A stretch of 64,000 bases of DNA from Ulvibacterium sp965228935 (lineage in GTDB: Bacteria > Bacteroidota > Bacteroidia > Flavobacteriales > Flavobacteriaceae). The notes below the pieces were generated by a model, which worked only from the letters and a program-made list of their open reading frames with translations, ran no database searches and was not told the DNA's origin. Both the position numbers and the translations under genes were made by a program. Shown one piece after another: positions 19,712 through 30,561 of this stretch. Positions within the stretch are counted from its first letter, which is position 1. Every line of letters begins with the position of its first letter. The DNA is taken from positions 1,426,001 to 1,490,000 of the forward strand of contig NZ_OZ245846.1 of NCBI RefSeq assembly GCF_965228935.1, written 5' to 3'.

Positions 19712-22075
19712 ATGCTTAAACACAACCTTGTACTTTTTTTTAGGAACATCAAAAAGAACCAGAGCTCCTTTTTAATCAATACGATCGGGCTGTCCACAGG
19801 ATTGGCCTGTGTGTTATTGATTTTTCTATGGGTGAACGACGAGTTAAATGTGGATGGATTTCATAAAAATGATGACCACCTTGTACAGGTAATGAAAAAT
19901 AATCCTAGGGCAAATGGCATCACGACCAGCCCATCGACCCCGGGAAGGTTAGCCCAATCCATTAAAGAGGAATTCCCTGAAGTGACGCATGCGATTCCCG
20001 TAATCGAAGGGGCATATAGCAATAAGGCCGTCATCACCCATAATGAAAAGCGTATAAAGGCCGTTGAGCAATACACGGAAAGCGATTTTTTTAAGGTATT
20101 CTCATATCCGTTGCTAGATGGCGATAAGGAACAAATCCTTGAAGCGAAGAATGCGGTGGTCATCTCCGAAGAAATAGCGATGAAACTCTTTGGTACCACA
20201 AAAAATCTTATTGGGAAGATGGTTGAATGGAATAGGGAAGATTTCGTGGGCAAATATGTAATATCCGGGGTTTTTGAAAAACTTCCCTCCAACTCGTCGA
20301 TACAATTCGATCTTCTATTCAATTATGAACTTTACGTGGATCAACATCCCTGGATACAGGAATGGAGAAACAGTGATCCGAGCACGTATTTGGTGTTACG
20401 AGAGGGTATTGAAATGGATCAATTTAATACGAAGCTGAATGGTTTTATAAAGTCGAAATACGAAGCTTCCGAAAGCACGTTGTTCATACGAAAATATTCC
20501 GACAAATATTTGTACAATACCTATGCCGATGGGGTATTGAAAGGCGGAAGGATTGATTATGTAAAGCTTTTTTCAAGTGTTGCGCTCTTCATTCTATGTA
20601 TTGCCTGTATCAATTTCATCAATCTTTCCACGGCAAGGGCCTCAAAGCGGTTAAATGAAATCGGCATAAAAAAAGTATTGGGCTCAAGTAGGAAAAGGGT
20701 GGTGTCCCAACATTTGATAGAATCACAATTGCTCTCCTTTTTTTCCTTTTTACTAGCCGTGTTCCTTGTAGTTCTGGTGCTCCCCTATTTCAATCAAATT
20801 ACCGGAAAAAATCTGTCCATTGAATTCAATTCGATTGGCATACTAGTGGCTTTGTCCATTATTGGGATTACAGGTTTTCTTTCCGGGGCTTATCCCGCTA
20901 TTTATCTTTCCGGGTTTCAGCCCTCTCAAATATTAAAAGGAAAGCTGAAGGCATCCAGAAATACTTTTTTTGCGAGAAAGGCATTGGTGGTAACCCAATT
21001 TTCATTGTCCATTATTCTAATAGTCGCGGTATTGGTAGTCCAAGATCAAATGGAATACATTCAGAACAAAAATTTGGGTTATCAAAGGGATAACGTCATT
21101 CAATTTGAAGCCCCCTCCTCCGCCGGGACAAGTGTAGAAACCTTTTTGTCGGAACTGAAAAAGATAGCGGGGGTCAAAAATGCTACCAACTACTCGCATA
21201 ACCTGATAGGAGATCATGGGGAACTATCGGGAATCGACTGGGAAGGCAGGGCTCCAGAAGAAAGCGTCAATTTTGGAAACCTTGAAGTTGGATACGACTT
21301 TTTGGAAACACTGGGGATTGAAATTGTTTCCGGACGGTCCTTTTCAAGGGATTTTAATGTGGATCAACAGATTATCTTCAATGAAGAGGCCATAAAGGCA
21401 ATGGGCCTGGAGGATCCTATCGGAAAGACCATCCGACTTTTTGGTCAGGAAAGGGAAATCATCGGGGTAGCCAAAAACTTTCATTTTGAATCACTTTATG
21501 AAAAAGTAGGCCCAAGTATGTTCCTTGTGGATCCCAATGCACGAGGCATTATGGTCAGCATAGCGGCAGGAAGCGAAATGAGTACGTTGGCGCAAATCGA
21601 AAAGGTCTATGAAAAGTTCGGTAAGAACCTGGCTTTTGAATTCACGTTTTTGGATGATTCCTATAATGCCATCTATGCCTCGGAAAAAAGGGTGTCCGTG
21701 CTATCAGGTTATGCAGCGGCCATGGCGATATTGATTTCCTGTTTAGGATTGTTCGGGTTGGCCATTTTTACGGCTGAACTAAGGCGTAAGGAAATTGGTA
21801 TTCGAAAGGTATTGGGGCAAAGTGCCGCACAGGTAACGATGATGCTCTCCGGCCAATTTGCGAAACTTGTTTTGGTCTCTGTTTGTGTTGCGCTGCCTAT
21901 GGCCTACATTTTGACCAACAACTGGTTATCCGGGTTTGCCTACCGTATTCCTTTGCGGGCATGGTATTTTTTGGGGGCGGGGCTGGCGGCCCTAGTGGTG
22001 GCTTTATTTACTGTGGGTTCACAGGCTATTCAAGCGGCGAACAGAAATCCGGTCAACGCACTTCGGGATGAGTAG
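19712..22075 (+). CDS. FtsX/MacB-type ABC permease, array member 9
   Basis: This 787-residue permease is the last of the seven close paralogs, starting MLKHNLVLFFRNIKKNQSSFLIN. The first FtsX module begins near residue 286 (RLNEIGIKKVLGSSR) and the second has RKEIGIRKVLGQ near 692. The segment YNTYADGVLKGGRIDYVKLFS replaces the usual YENG signature. It ends AANRNPVNALRDE. Only 12 bases separate it from the secreted LamG-like gene that follows, so the two are probably cotranscribed. Confidence 0.92.
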   Translation: MLKHNLVLFFRNIKKNQSSFLINTIGLSTGLACVLLIFLWVNDELNVDGFHKNDDHLVQVMKNNPRANGITTSPSTPGRLAQSIKEEFPEVTHAIPVIEGAYSNKAVITHNEKRIKAVEQYTESDFFKVFSYPLLDGDKEQILEAKNAVVISEEIAMKLFGTTKNLIGKMVEWNREDFVGKYVISGVFEKLPSNSSIQFDLLFNYELYVDQHPWIQEWRNSDPSTYLVLREGIEMDQFNTKLNGFIKSKYEASESTLFIRKYSDKYLYNTYADGVLKGGRIDYVKLFSSVALFILCIACINFINLSTARASKRLNEIGIKKVLGSSRKRVVSQHLIESQLLSFFSFLLAVFLVVLVLPYFNQITGKNLSIEFNSIGILVALSIIGITGFLSGAYPAIYLSGFQPSQILKGKLKASRNTFFARKALVVTQFSLSIILIVAVLVVQDQMEYIQNKNLGYQRDNVIQFEAPSSAGTSVETFLSELKKIAGVKNATNYSHNLIGDHGELSGIDWEGRAPEESVNFGNLEVGYDFLETLGIEIVSGRSFSRDFNVDQQIIFNEEAIKAMGLEDPIGKTIRLFGQEREIIGVAKNFHFESLYEKVGPSMFLVDPNARGIMVSIAAGSEMSTLAQIEKVYEKFGKNLAFEFTFLDDSYNAIYASEKRVSVLSGYAAAMAILISCLGLFGLAIFTAELRRKEIGIRKVLGQSAAQVTMMLSGQFAKLVLVSVCVALPMAYILTNNWLSGFAYRIPLRAWYFLGAGLAALVVALFTVGSQAIQAANRNPVNALRDE

Positions 22076-22087
22076 AACATATTAAAA

Positions 22088-23209
22088 ATGAATGTCATGA
22101 AAAAACTTCCATTACTTTTCTTCGTACTTTTTGGGATTTCTCTATTGGCCCAAAAGAAAGGAAAATATATTCCAATGAAAGCCGAAAAATGGGAATTTAA
22201 GGCAGGCGCTGCTGAATTTATGGAATATAAATCCAGACCGGCACTTAAAATTCTAACAAGTAGCGATAGGGTTATATTAAAGGATTTGAATTTTACGGAT
22301 GGAACCATAGAATATGATTTTGAGCCATTGGATCCCAGATTTGCCTCTTTGTATTTTAGATGGAAGGATGCTTTGGAAAATGAATGTTTTTATTTTCGTA
22401 CCGGGGTGGCGGGGAATCCTTTTGCAGTAGACGCCATTCAATATGCCCCGCATATCGATGGGGTAAACCTTTGGGATATGCTCTTTCACTTTCAATCCAA
22501 TGCCGACTTTAAGACCGGGGACTGGAATCATGTAAAATTGGTGGTTTCGGGCCAACAAATGAAGGTCTTTGTAAACGATATGGAACATCCCGCGTTGGTA
22601 GTGCCAAAATTGGAAGGAAACGTCTCCGAAGGGCTGTTGGCCTTTGATGGTCAGGGAATCATTTCCAATCTTGAGGTAAAGGCCGATGTTGTGGAAGGAC
22701 TTTCCCCCGAACCTGGACTGGATCCTACTGCCAATGACGCACGCTACCTTCGCAATTGGGAGGTTAGTGAAGTGCTAGTACCTCCTAAAAACATAGATTT
22801 TGATTACGGATACTTTCCTAAGGAGGAAACCATATGGGAAGAAATCGTCTCGGAACGGAGGGGATTGATCAATCTTACCCGCAGATTTGGAAAAGCTGAG
22901 AATCGCAGAATCGTTTGGTTAAGGACAACGATCAATTCCTCAAGAACCCAGGAAAGGATGCTTCATTTGGGCTTTAGCGATGAGGTTTGGGTTTTTATAA
23001 ACAAACGACCTTTGTATATGGATAAAAACTACTACGGCACTCCATTAATCAAATCCCCGGACGGACGATGTTCCATTGAAAATTCAACTATCAAAACCCC
23101 TCTGAACGAAGGAGATAACGAATTGCTGGTCGGAGTCGCCAACAGCTTTTATGGATGGGGAATAATCGCCCGTCTCGATAAACTAGTTGATTTAAAAATT
23201 GAAAATTAA
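22088..23209 (+). CDS. Secreted LamG/DUF1080-like protein inside the permease array
   Basis: This 373-residue protein has an N-terminal signal peptide (MKKLPLLFFVLFGISLLAQ); the start could be 22088 or the second ATG at 22097. Residues of about 40-200 resemble a concanavalin/LamG or DUF1080 jelly roll (FTDGTIEYDFEP, WNHVKLVVSGQQMKVFVND). The remaining part looks like a second beta-sandwich (RMLHLGFSDEVWVFINKRPLY, NELLVGVANSFYGWG). No catalytic motif is evident, so carbohydrate binding is more likely than catalysis. The gaps to the permeases on either side are only 11-12 bases, so it is part of their operon. It could be a substrate or a periplasmic partner of the transporters. Confidence 0.75.
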   Translation: MNVMKKLPLLFFVLFGISLLAQKKGKYIPMKAEKWEFKAGAAEFMEYKSRPALKILTSSDRVILKDLNFTDGTIEYDFEPLDPRFASLYFRWKDALENECFYFRTGVAGNPFAVDAIQYAPHIDGVNLWDMLFHFQSNADFKTGDWNHVKLVVSGQQMKVFVNDMEHPALVVPKLEGNVSEGLLAFDGQGIISNLEVKADVVEGLSPEPGLDPTANDARYLRNWEVSEVLVPPKNIDFDYGYFPKEETIWEEIVSERRGLINLTRRFGKAENRRIVWLRTTINSSRTQERMLHLGFSDEVWVFINKRPLYMDKNYYGTPLIKSPDGRCSIENSTIKTPLNEGDNELLVGVANSFYGWGIIARLDKLVDLKIEN

Positions 23210-23220
23210 ATATATAAGAA

Positions 23221-25635
23221 ATGCTAAAGAACTATCTAACAATCGGTTGGAGGAATTTAATGAAGGACAAGACCTTCACTTTCTTAAATGTATTGGGGCT
23301 TTCAGTAGCCTTTGGTGTGGCCATTCTGTTGTCTATGGCTGCCTTTTTTGATCTGTCCTATGATAAATTCCATGCCAATGCAGAAAATATTTACAGAATA
23401 TATTCTTCGGAACAAACGGCCAAGGGAAAAGATGCAAGTGTAAGTCACCCTGCTCCCTTGACAGAAGCTCTAAAAGCTGAAGTACCGGGTATAGAGAGGA
23501 TTTCCCGCCATGTTCAAGATGATGCATTGACCACTTATGGCGATACCGAATTGAATTTGGACGCCGTTTGGGTCGATAAGGACTTTTTTGCAATGTTCTC
23601 TTTCCCTGCCTTGAAGGGTAACATGGACAATCCATTGGGAAATCAATCTTCAATTGTAATTACGGAAAGTACGGCGAAGAAGTTGTTCGGGCAAATGGAA
23701 GCGATTGGGCAAACCGTTAATATCTTGATAAACGGTGAGGAACAGCCTTTTACAGTATCAAGTGTGGTAGCGGATAATCCACCCCAAAGCACTTTGGAGT
23801 TTGACCTGGCCATTCGTTTTGAAAAACACTACGAATATAGCGGAAACCGAGAGTCATGGGATAACAGATATCACGACATTTATGTACAATTGCAAAATGG
23901 CGTTTCCCCTGAGCAATTTGAGAAAAGTAGTCGCCCATTAATTGCACTTCGCTACCAGGAACAGATCGAGAATGCAAAACGCGACGGTGCACGTGCCAAT
24001 GCGGATGGATTGTATTGGCAAATTGGACTGCTTCCCATGACCGATGTCCATTTTGCGAGTTTTCCCGATGGATTTTTAAAAGTAAGTCGAACGGAACCCT
24101 ACCTCATTTTAGGGATTGCCTTCCTCATTCTCTTTATCGCCTGTGTCAATTTCATCAATATGAGTATTGCCAAGAGTGCACAGCGCTTACGTGAAATTGG
24201 AATGCGCAAGACCCTGGGCGCTCAGAAACCGCAACTTTTCTTTCAATTTTGTAGTGAGAGTTTCTTTGTATTCATGGCTTCGGCGGGCATAGGGATTGTT
24301 ATGAGTATGGTATTGCTCAATGATTTTAAGACTATTTTCCGTACCGATGTTTCATTGGACATGGTTACCTCGCCATGGGCCATATCAGGTTTTTTGGGTG
24401 TTGTACTCCTCATCACATTCATCGTTGGCGGATATCCTGCCTTGTTGATGAGTAAATTGGGCACCATACAATCCTTGAAGGGCAAGTTGGACGCTTCCGG
24501 AAAAAATAGGGTTCGAGATATTTTGATGGTGGTTCAGTTTAGCATCGCCATTCTATTAATAAGCGGTACTTTGGTACTATGGGGTCAATTGGATTTCATG
24601 CGCAATAAGAACCTAGGCTTCAACAAAGAACAGGTGATTTCCTTTCCTTTGGATGGAAAAAAGAACAGTTACGAAGCCGTTCAATTACTTCGTGATGAAT
24701 TGAGGGGCAATCCCGATGTCTTGAAGGTGACGGCGGCCGATAACAATTTGGGATACGGCCTGGACGGTAGCTCATCCAAAAGTTTGTATGGGTATGACTA
24801 TAAGGGTCGTATGGTACGAACCAATTTTCTGACCGTAGATTACGATTATGTGGAGACTTTGGGTCTTCAAATGGTGGCTGGAAGGAATTTTCAACGAGGT
24901 TTTGCCAATGACAGTCTAAGCGTGGTCATTAATGAGGCAATGGCAAGGGAATTGGGAGAGGACGATCCTCTTACCGCCTATGTGATGATGAACGATAGTA
25001 TTCAGTATCCCGTGATCGGTGTGGTAAAGGATTACAATTTTGAACGATTGGATAAGGCCATCGAGCCTTTGACTATGTTCATCAACAACAATTGGGGCCT
25101 CTATTACGCTTATGTAAAAGTAGCTCCCAGGGATATGGTAAAAACTATGGATGCCGTACAGCAAGCTTGGGCGCGTATTGAACCCAATGCAGAATTCCTG
25201 GGCTCTTTTTTGGATGAAAATGTAGATAGAACATTTCGTAGGGAAAAGGTTATGGCTACCTTGATTACCAGCGGCTCGGTCATTGCCATAGTCTTGAGTT
25301 GCATCGGTCTTTTTGCCATTTCGTTGCTGGTGGTCAACCAACGTACCAAGGAGATCGGTATTCGAAAGGTGATAGGTGCCAGTATTTCCTCCATTACGTT
25401 TATGCTGACCAAAGATTTTCTAAAATTGGTGGGGATAGCCTTTTTAATAGCTTCGCCTATCGCCTGGTGGTCCATGAACGAGTGGCTTAAAGGGTATGCG
25501 TTCCGAATAGAATTGAACGTATGGTTTTTTATAGGTGCGGGAATGTTGGCCATGGTCATTGCCTTTTTGACCGTGGGTACCAGAACGGTCAAAGCGGCAA
25601 GGCAAAACCCGGTGAAGAGTTTGCGAACGGAATAA
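23221..25635 (+). CDS. FtsX/MacB-type ABC permease, array member 10 (divergent type)
   Basis: This 804-residue double-FtsX permease starts MLKNYLTIGWRNLMKDKTFTFLN, closer to the member at 7448 than to the seven close paralogs. The first FtsX module begins near residue 298 (RLREIGMRKTLGAQK) and the second has TKEIGIRKVIGA near 708. It ends AARQNPVKSLRTE. It lies 11 bases after the LamG-like gene. No ATPase domain is present. The substrate is unknown. Confidence 0.91.
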   Translation: MLKNYLTIGWRNLMKDKTFTFLNVLGLSVAFGVAILLSMAAFFDLSYDKFHANAENIYRIYSSEQTAKGKDASVSHPAPLTEALKAEVPGIERISRHVQDDALTTYGDTELNLDAVWVDKDFFAMFSFPALKGNMDNPLGNQSSIVITESTAKKLFGQMEAIGQTVNILINGEEQPFTVSSVVADNPPQSTLEFDLAIRFEKHYEYSGNRESWDNRYHDIYVQLQNGVSPEQFEKSSRPLIALRYQEQIENAKRDGARANADGLYWQIGLLPMTDVHFASFPDGFLKVSRTEPYLILGIAFLILFIACVNFINMSIAKSAQRLREIGMRKTLGAQKPQLFFQFCSESFFVFMASAGIGIVMSMVLLNDFKTIFRTDVSLDMVTSPWAISGFLGVVLLITFIVGGYPALLMSKLGTIQSLKGKLDASGKNRVRDILMVVQFSIAILLISGTLVLWGQLDFMRNKNLGFNKEQVISFPLDGKKNSYEAVQLLRDELRGNPDVLKVTAADNNLGYGLDGSSSKSLYGYDYKGRMVRTNFLTVDYDYVETLGLQMVAGRNFQRGFANDSLSVVINEAMARELGEDDPLTAYVMMNDSIQYPVIGVVKDYNFERLDKAIEPLTMFINNNWGLYYAYVKVAPRDMVKTMDAVQQAWARIEPNAEFLGSFLDENVDRTFRREKVMATLITSGSVIAIVLSCIGLFAISLLVVNQRTKEIGIRKVIGASISSITFMLTKDFLKLVGIAFLIASPIAWWSMNEWLKGYAFRIELNVWFFIGAGMLAMVIAFLTVGTRTVKAARQNPVKSLRTE

Positions 25636-25651
25636 CTAAGATAGCGATACC

Positions 25652-28114
25652 ATGCTAAGGAATTATTTAAAAGTTGCGTTACGGAACATTTTGAAACATA
25701 AACTGTTTTCCTTGATCAATATTTTTGGCCTATCCGTGAGCATCGCCACCTGTTTGCTCATTATCCTATTGGTGTATGGGCAAAAAAGGGTAGACAATTT
25801 TCATGAAAAAGGAGATCGGATCGTTCGTGTTCTGAGTGAGACAGACAACGGCTCCTTTGCCTCGACTCCCTTACCGCTCGCCCCAAAATTATCGGAAGAG
25901 TATCCTCATGTGGTAGAAGACGCCGTACGCATAAAATCCAGCTTTGTTGGAGGGGATATGATTTACGATACCAAGCGAATCCCCTTGGCGGGTCGCTATG
26001 CGGATGACAGTTTTTTCAAAATATTCAGTTTTGAGCTAATAAAGGGAGACCCTGCCACGGTATTGGAAGCGCCCTTTTCCATAGTATTGACAAAAGAATC
26101 CGCCGAGAAGATTTTTGGAAAGGAAGACCCTATCGGAAAATCGATCAAACTCAACGATATTGGCCTTAATACCATGGACATTGCTTTGATTCCTACGGAG
26201 AATACCGAAACCTTGATTGACGATTTAGTGGTGACCGGTGTTGTGGACAATACCTTGTCCTCCCACATCCAATTTGAGTTTTTGATCTCCATGTCCACTA
26301 TTCCCTCTTTAGTAAAACAAGGCAAAAGCCAGGCAACTTTTGATGACTGGGAAAATTATTCTGACAGTTATCTCTATGTCCTGTTGCGAGAAGGTAGGAC
26401 CGATATGGATTTGACTCCTATTTTATCGGACATCTCCAAAGAAAAATATGCGGCCCTGGAGGATGTGAACGTTTCCTTTGAGTCGGAACGCCTTTCACAG
26501 ATTACCCCAGGAGCATTTCGTCAAAACCCGATTAGCCTACGCATGCCAATCGAGGTCATCTATTTCCTGTCGTTTTTGGGATTGGTAGTACTATTTTCCG
26601 CATGCTTCAATTATGTAAACCTTTCATTTGCAAGATCTTTGACCCGTTCCAAGGAAGTTGGTGTAAGAAAGACCATGGGGGCTGCACGTTACCAAGTGTT
26701 TGTGCAGTTCATCATTGAATCCGTTCTCATTGCACTCCTATCCCTGATAGTTGCCATTGGGATACTTCAGGTGCTTAGTATTGTCTTTTTAGGCCTTTGG
26801 ATCAATCAGTTTTTGATCTTGGATTTTACACCGGATTTGATGCTTTTTGTACTATTTATTGGATTTAGCATTTTGGTCGGTGGCCTGGCCGGATTGCTGC
26901 CGGCTTCTTTTCTCTCTTCCTTCTCGCCCATTAAGGCATTACGGAGTTTTTCCGGAATATCACTCGGTAATGGCAAACGTTTTATGTTAAGAAAAGGGTT
27001 GGTTCTGGCGCAGTTTTGTGCCTCCTTGTTTTTTATCATCACCACACTCTTGATTTTCGCACAGTTGAATTATCTGCTGGAAAAAGAATATGGTTTTGAT
27101 CAGGGTAATGTGGTCAACATAAAGCTTCAGGGTATCGCGTATGGGACCTTGGCCGATGAGTTGGGTCAAAACCCGGCAGTTCAGACCATATCCGCCAGTT
27201 CGTTCGTTCCCGGTACAGGAGGCTATAGTGGAAGCACAAAGATCAAGACCCTACAAATGCCGGAAGCCGATTTATCATCCAGTTATATCGGTATAGACCA
27301 GCATTTTATTCCCAATCTAAAACTACCATTGATTGCCGGAAATAATTTTCCCGAATCTATTCCTAAAAAGGAGGAAACTATGGTCATCGTCAATGAAGCC
27401 CTTGCCCAATTATTGGGATATAGGGAACCCAAGAGCATAGTGGGAGAAACCATCTTAATCGGTGAGGACCAAACTGCGGTGCAAGTTATTGGCCTGACCA
27501 AGAACTACATATTCGATTTGCTGACGGAGGCAGATCAAGATGAGCCCCTTTTAATGCGCTACCTTCCTAACGAATTTGCCTATATGAACGTACGCTACCA
27601 CCCCACCACGGATATTGGTCCAATGCTTTTGTCCATGGAGGAGAAATGGAAGAAGTTGGATAAGGTGCATTCTTTCAAGTATGAACTCTATGAAGAGGAA
27701 CTGAAAACGACAAATTCCATATTTGCCGATATGATGTATGTTTTAGGGTTTATTTCCTTTTTGGCTATTACCATTGCATCACTGGGCCTTTTGGGAATGT
27801 CGGCCTTTACCGCTGAATCAAAGAAAAAGGAAATCGGAATTCGAAAAGTACACGGCGCCGGGGTCAAACAAATAGCCCTTTGGTTATCCAATGGATATCT
27901 ATGGTTGTTCGCCCTGGCAATTCTGGTGACGGCCCCTATAGCCTATTTGGTAAATACGATTTGGTTACAGGAATTTTCATATCGCGTAAATTTTAGCGTC
28001 TGGATATTGATTGTCGGAATCGGGATTATGTTTGTCCTAGGCTCGGGGAGCGTTTTATCACAGACGGTTAGGGCCGCCATGAACAATCCCATAAAAGGTC
28101 TACGGGAGGAATAA
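25652..28114 (+). CDS. FtsX/MacB-type ABC permease, array member 11 (divergent type)
   Basis: This 820-residue permease starts MLRNYLKVALRNILKHK. TM1 is at about residues 20-42. The first FtsX module begins near residue 303 (RSKEVGVRKTMGAAR) and the second has KKEIGIRKVHGAG near 725. The final residues are AAMNNPIKGLREE. The first periplasmic domain is longer than in the close paralogs. It lies in the tightly packed 3' part of the array (gaps of 11-28 bases), so it is very probably cotranscribed with the ATPase at 30562. Confidence 0.91.
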   Translation: MLRNYLKVALRNILKHKLFSLINIFGLSVSIATCLLIILLVYGQKRVDNFHEKGDRIVRVLSETDNGSFASTPLPLAPKLSEEYPHVVEDAVRIKSSFVGGDMIYDTKRIPLAGRYADDSFFKIFSFELIKGDPATVLEAPFSIVLTKESAEKIFGKEDPIGKSIKLNDIGLNTMDIALIPTENTETLIDDLVVTGVVDNTLSSHIQFEFLISMSTIPSLVKQGKSQATFDDWENYSDSYLYVLLREGRTDMDLTPILSDISKEKYAALEDVNVSFESERLSQITPGAFRQNPISLRMPIEVIYFLSFLGLVVLFSACFNYVNLSFARSLTRSKEVGVRKTMGAARYQVFVQFIIESVLIALLSLIVAIGILQVLSIVFLGLWINQFLILDFTPDLMLFVLFIGFSILVGGLAGLLPASFLSSFSPIKALRSFSGISLGNGKRFMLRKGLVLAQFCASLFFIITTLLIFAQLNYLLEKEYGFDQGNVVNIKLQGIAYGTLADELGQNPAVQTISASSFVPGTGGYSGSTKIKTLQMPEADLSSSYIGIDQHFIPNLKLPLIAGNNFPESIPKKEETMVIVNEALAQLLGYREPKSIVGETILIGEDQTAVQVIGLTKNYIFDLLTEADQDEPLLMRYLPNEFAYMNVRYHPTTDIGPMLLSMEEKWKKLDKVHSFKYELYEEELKTTNSIFADMMYVLGFISFLAITIASLGLLGMSAFTAESKKKEIGIRKVHGAGVKQIALWLSNGYLWLFALAILVTAPIAYLVNTIWLQEFSYRVNFSVWILIVGIGIMFVLGSGSVLSQTVRAAMNNPIKGLREE

Positions 28115-28127
28115 AAAGGAACAGATT

Positions 28128-30533
28128 ATGCTAAGAAACTATTTTAAAATTGCCTGGAGAAATTTATTGAAAAACAAGCTGAGCTCTTTTATCAATATCG
28201 TGGGGTTGACCCTGGGAATCAGCGCCTGTATGGTGATCCTGATTTTTGTACGATACGAATCTACTTTTGATAACCATCATGCCGATGCGGACCAAACGTA
28301 TCGGGTAGTCCAACACAATACCTTGCCCGATCAGACAACGTATTGGAATACTACGGCCTATCCCTTGGCGGAAGCATTGCGCAATGATTTTCCCGAAATT
28401 GATGAGGTTACCCAAATCTCCGGACCTGTTAGTCGGGTGTTTCAAGTAGAGGATAGCTTTGGGAACATCCAGCGGTTTGAAGAATCACAGGTATTGTTTG
28501 CAGATGCCCAATATCCTAGGGTATTTGATGTACAGTGGTTGGCCGGCGATTCAAATTCCGCGCTTTCGGGGATTAATTCCGTAGTGTTGACGGCGGAAAT
28601 CGCCCAAAAGTTTTTCGGGCTGGAAAAGGGGAATTACAGTTCGATTCTTGGCCGGACTATTCTTTTGCAGAGTAAGGATCCCTTAACAGTAACGGGTGTT
28701 GTGGCAAGTCCCCCAGGGAATTCCGATCATCAATATAGGATGCTCATTCCCTACGAGTTCTTTAAGATCAATAACGAATACTTTTCTACCAATTGGTCGG
28801 GCAATTACCAAGGGACCACTTTTGTCGTTTTAGGGGATACTAAAATTAGAGCATCCCTGGAGAAGAAGATTGCGGGTTGGAAGAAAAAATACCTGAACCC
28901 ACAGGATGATAAGCGAATCTCATATGCGCTTCAACCTTTAAAGGAAATCCATAATGAAACTTTGTATGGCAATAGTCCGGGGGGGTATATTATGCCGGCA
29001 AATATCCTTAACACCGCCTCGGTAGTGGCATTGTTTATTCTTCTCATCGCCATCATCAACTTTGTAAACCTGTTAACGGCGCAGTCCAATTCGCGATCAA
29101 AGGAGGTAGGGATGCGAAAAGTAATGGGAGGTGGGCGCTTTGATCTAATCGTTCAGTTCATCTTTGAAAATAGCCTTGTCCTTATTGGAATTTTGGCACT
29201 GTCGGTCTTTATCGTGCGGATTTTGTTAAATCTTCTCAATACGAATTTATCCATTATCGATCTGCAACTTGAGCTGGGTTGGAGCCATATCGGGGTACTT
29301 CTTTTGATAGGGAGCCTTACCTTGGCGTTGGCGGCGATTTATCCAGCCCTGGTGGTTTCGGCATTTAAACCGATACAAGCCCTTAGGAATAGAATACACT
29401 TTTCGAGAAGGAATCGATTTAATCTTAGAAAATCTTTGGTTGCCTTTCAATTTGGGATCGTACAGCTTTTTATAATCGCAGCTATTGTTCTGGCCATGCA
29501 AATGGATCATTTCAGAAAGTTGGATATCGGTTTTTCTTCGGATGCCGTGGTCATTACGGAAACCCCGGAATTTGAAAAATTGAAAATCTATAGGGAAAGG
29601 CTTCTAGGGGATGCCGGAATCGACAAGGTTGCCTTTGGTTCCACCCCTCCTATGGCTGTGGATGGTTTTCAACTGGGCACCACATATCGTCTACCGGAAC
29701 AACCACGGGAAGAAGCTTTGGATGCCGAAATGAAAATTGCGGATATCCACTATTTGGATTTTTATGACATGGAATTGATTGCCGGGCGTAACTTTTTGGA
29801 CAATAAGGAAGCCTTTGACGAATTCATTGTAAATGAAACGCTCCTAAAATCCTATGGTTGGAATGCCGAGGAGGCTATTGGAAAAAGAATCCAGATAAAC
29901 GAGGGGCAAGCGACAATTGTTGGCGTAGTAAGGGACTTCAACAATAATTCGCTACAATATGAAATTTCGCCATGTATCCTATTGAATTGGACGTATTATC
30001 AAAACAATGCCTTTATAAAACTATCGGAGGGCAATTATGGGTCATTGGGAACGATCAAAAATATCTGGGAACAGACTTTTAGCAATTCAGTCTATGACTA
30101 TCATTTTTTGGAGGATTCCATCGAAAAGGAGTATATGGTAGAGAATTTAGTGTTTACGGGCTTTGGAATTTTTTCCATTTTAGCCATTAGTATTGGATGT
30201 TTGGGACTTTTTGGATTAATGTCCTTTATGATATCCAAGAAGGCAAAGGAAATCGGTATACGGAAAGTTCTGGGGGCAACCTTATTCGAAAACCTTTCCC
30301 TTTTTACGAGAGAATATATAGGATTGGTCGCTTTGGCGTTTGTTGTTGCCGCACCTTTGGTGTACTATTTTATGAACCAATGGTTGGAAGGTTTTACCTA
30401 TCGCATAGAATTGTCTTTTTGGATGTTTTTAAGCGGAGGGTCAATAACCCTAATTATTGCTATATTGACCTGTAGCTTTCAATCCATAAAAGCGGCATTG
30501 GCCAATCCGATACATGCCTTGAAGGAAGAATAA
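28128..30533 (+). CDS. FtsX/MacB-type ABC permease, array member 12 (divergent type)
   Basis: This 801-residue permease directly precedes the ABC ATPase. It starts MLRNYFKIAWRNLLKNK. The first FtsX module begins near residue 299 (RSKEVGMRKVMGGGR) and the second has AKEIGIRKVLGA near 705. It ends AALANPIHALKEE. With the ATPase 28 bases downstream, this pair is the most conventional permease-ATPase unit of the array and may be the ancestral one. The substrate is unknown; MacB, LolCDE-like and peptide exporters share this architecture. Confidence 0.91.
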   Translation: MLRNYFKIAWRNLLKNKLSSFINIVGLTLGISACMVILIFVRYESTFDNHHADADQTYRVVQHNTLPDQTTYWNTTAYPLAEALRNDFPEIDEVTQISGPVSRVFQVEDSFGNIQRFEESQVLFADAQYPRVFDVQWLAGDSNSALSGINSVVLTAEIAQKFFGLEKGNYSSILGRTILLQSKDPLTVTGVVASPPGNSDHQYRMLIPYEFFKINNEYFSTNWSGNYQGTTFVVLGDTKIRASLEKKIAGWKKKYLNPQDDKRISYALQPLKEIHNETLYGNSPGGYIMPANILNTASVVALFILLIAIINFVNLLTAQSNSRSKEVGMRKVMGGGRFDLIVQFIFENSLVLIGILALSVFIVRILLNLLNTNLSIIDLQLELGWSHIGVLLLIGSLTLALAAIYPALVVSAFKPIQALRNRIHFSRRNRFNLRKSLVAFQFGIVQLFIIAAIVLAMQMDHFRKLDIGFSSDAVVITETPEFEKLKIYRERLLGDAGIDKVAFGSTPPMAVDGFQLGTTYRLPEQPREEALDAEMKIADIHYLDFYDMELIAGRNFLDNKEAFDEFIVNETLLKSYGWNAEEAIGKRIQINEGQATIVGVVRDFNNNSLQYEISPCILLNWTYYQNNAFIKLSEGNYGSLGTIKNIWEQTFSNSVYDYHFLEDSIEKEYMVENLVFTGFGIFSILAISIGCLGLFGLMSFMISKKAKEIGIRKVLGATLFENLSLFTREYIGLVALAFVVAAPLVYYFMNQWLEGFTYRIELSFWMFLSGGSITLIIAILTCSFQSIKAALANPIHALKEE

Positions 30534-30561
30534 AAATGAATTTTAAATTAAAACGAAGAAT

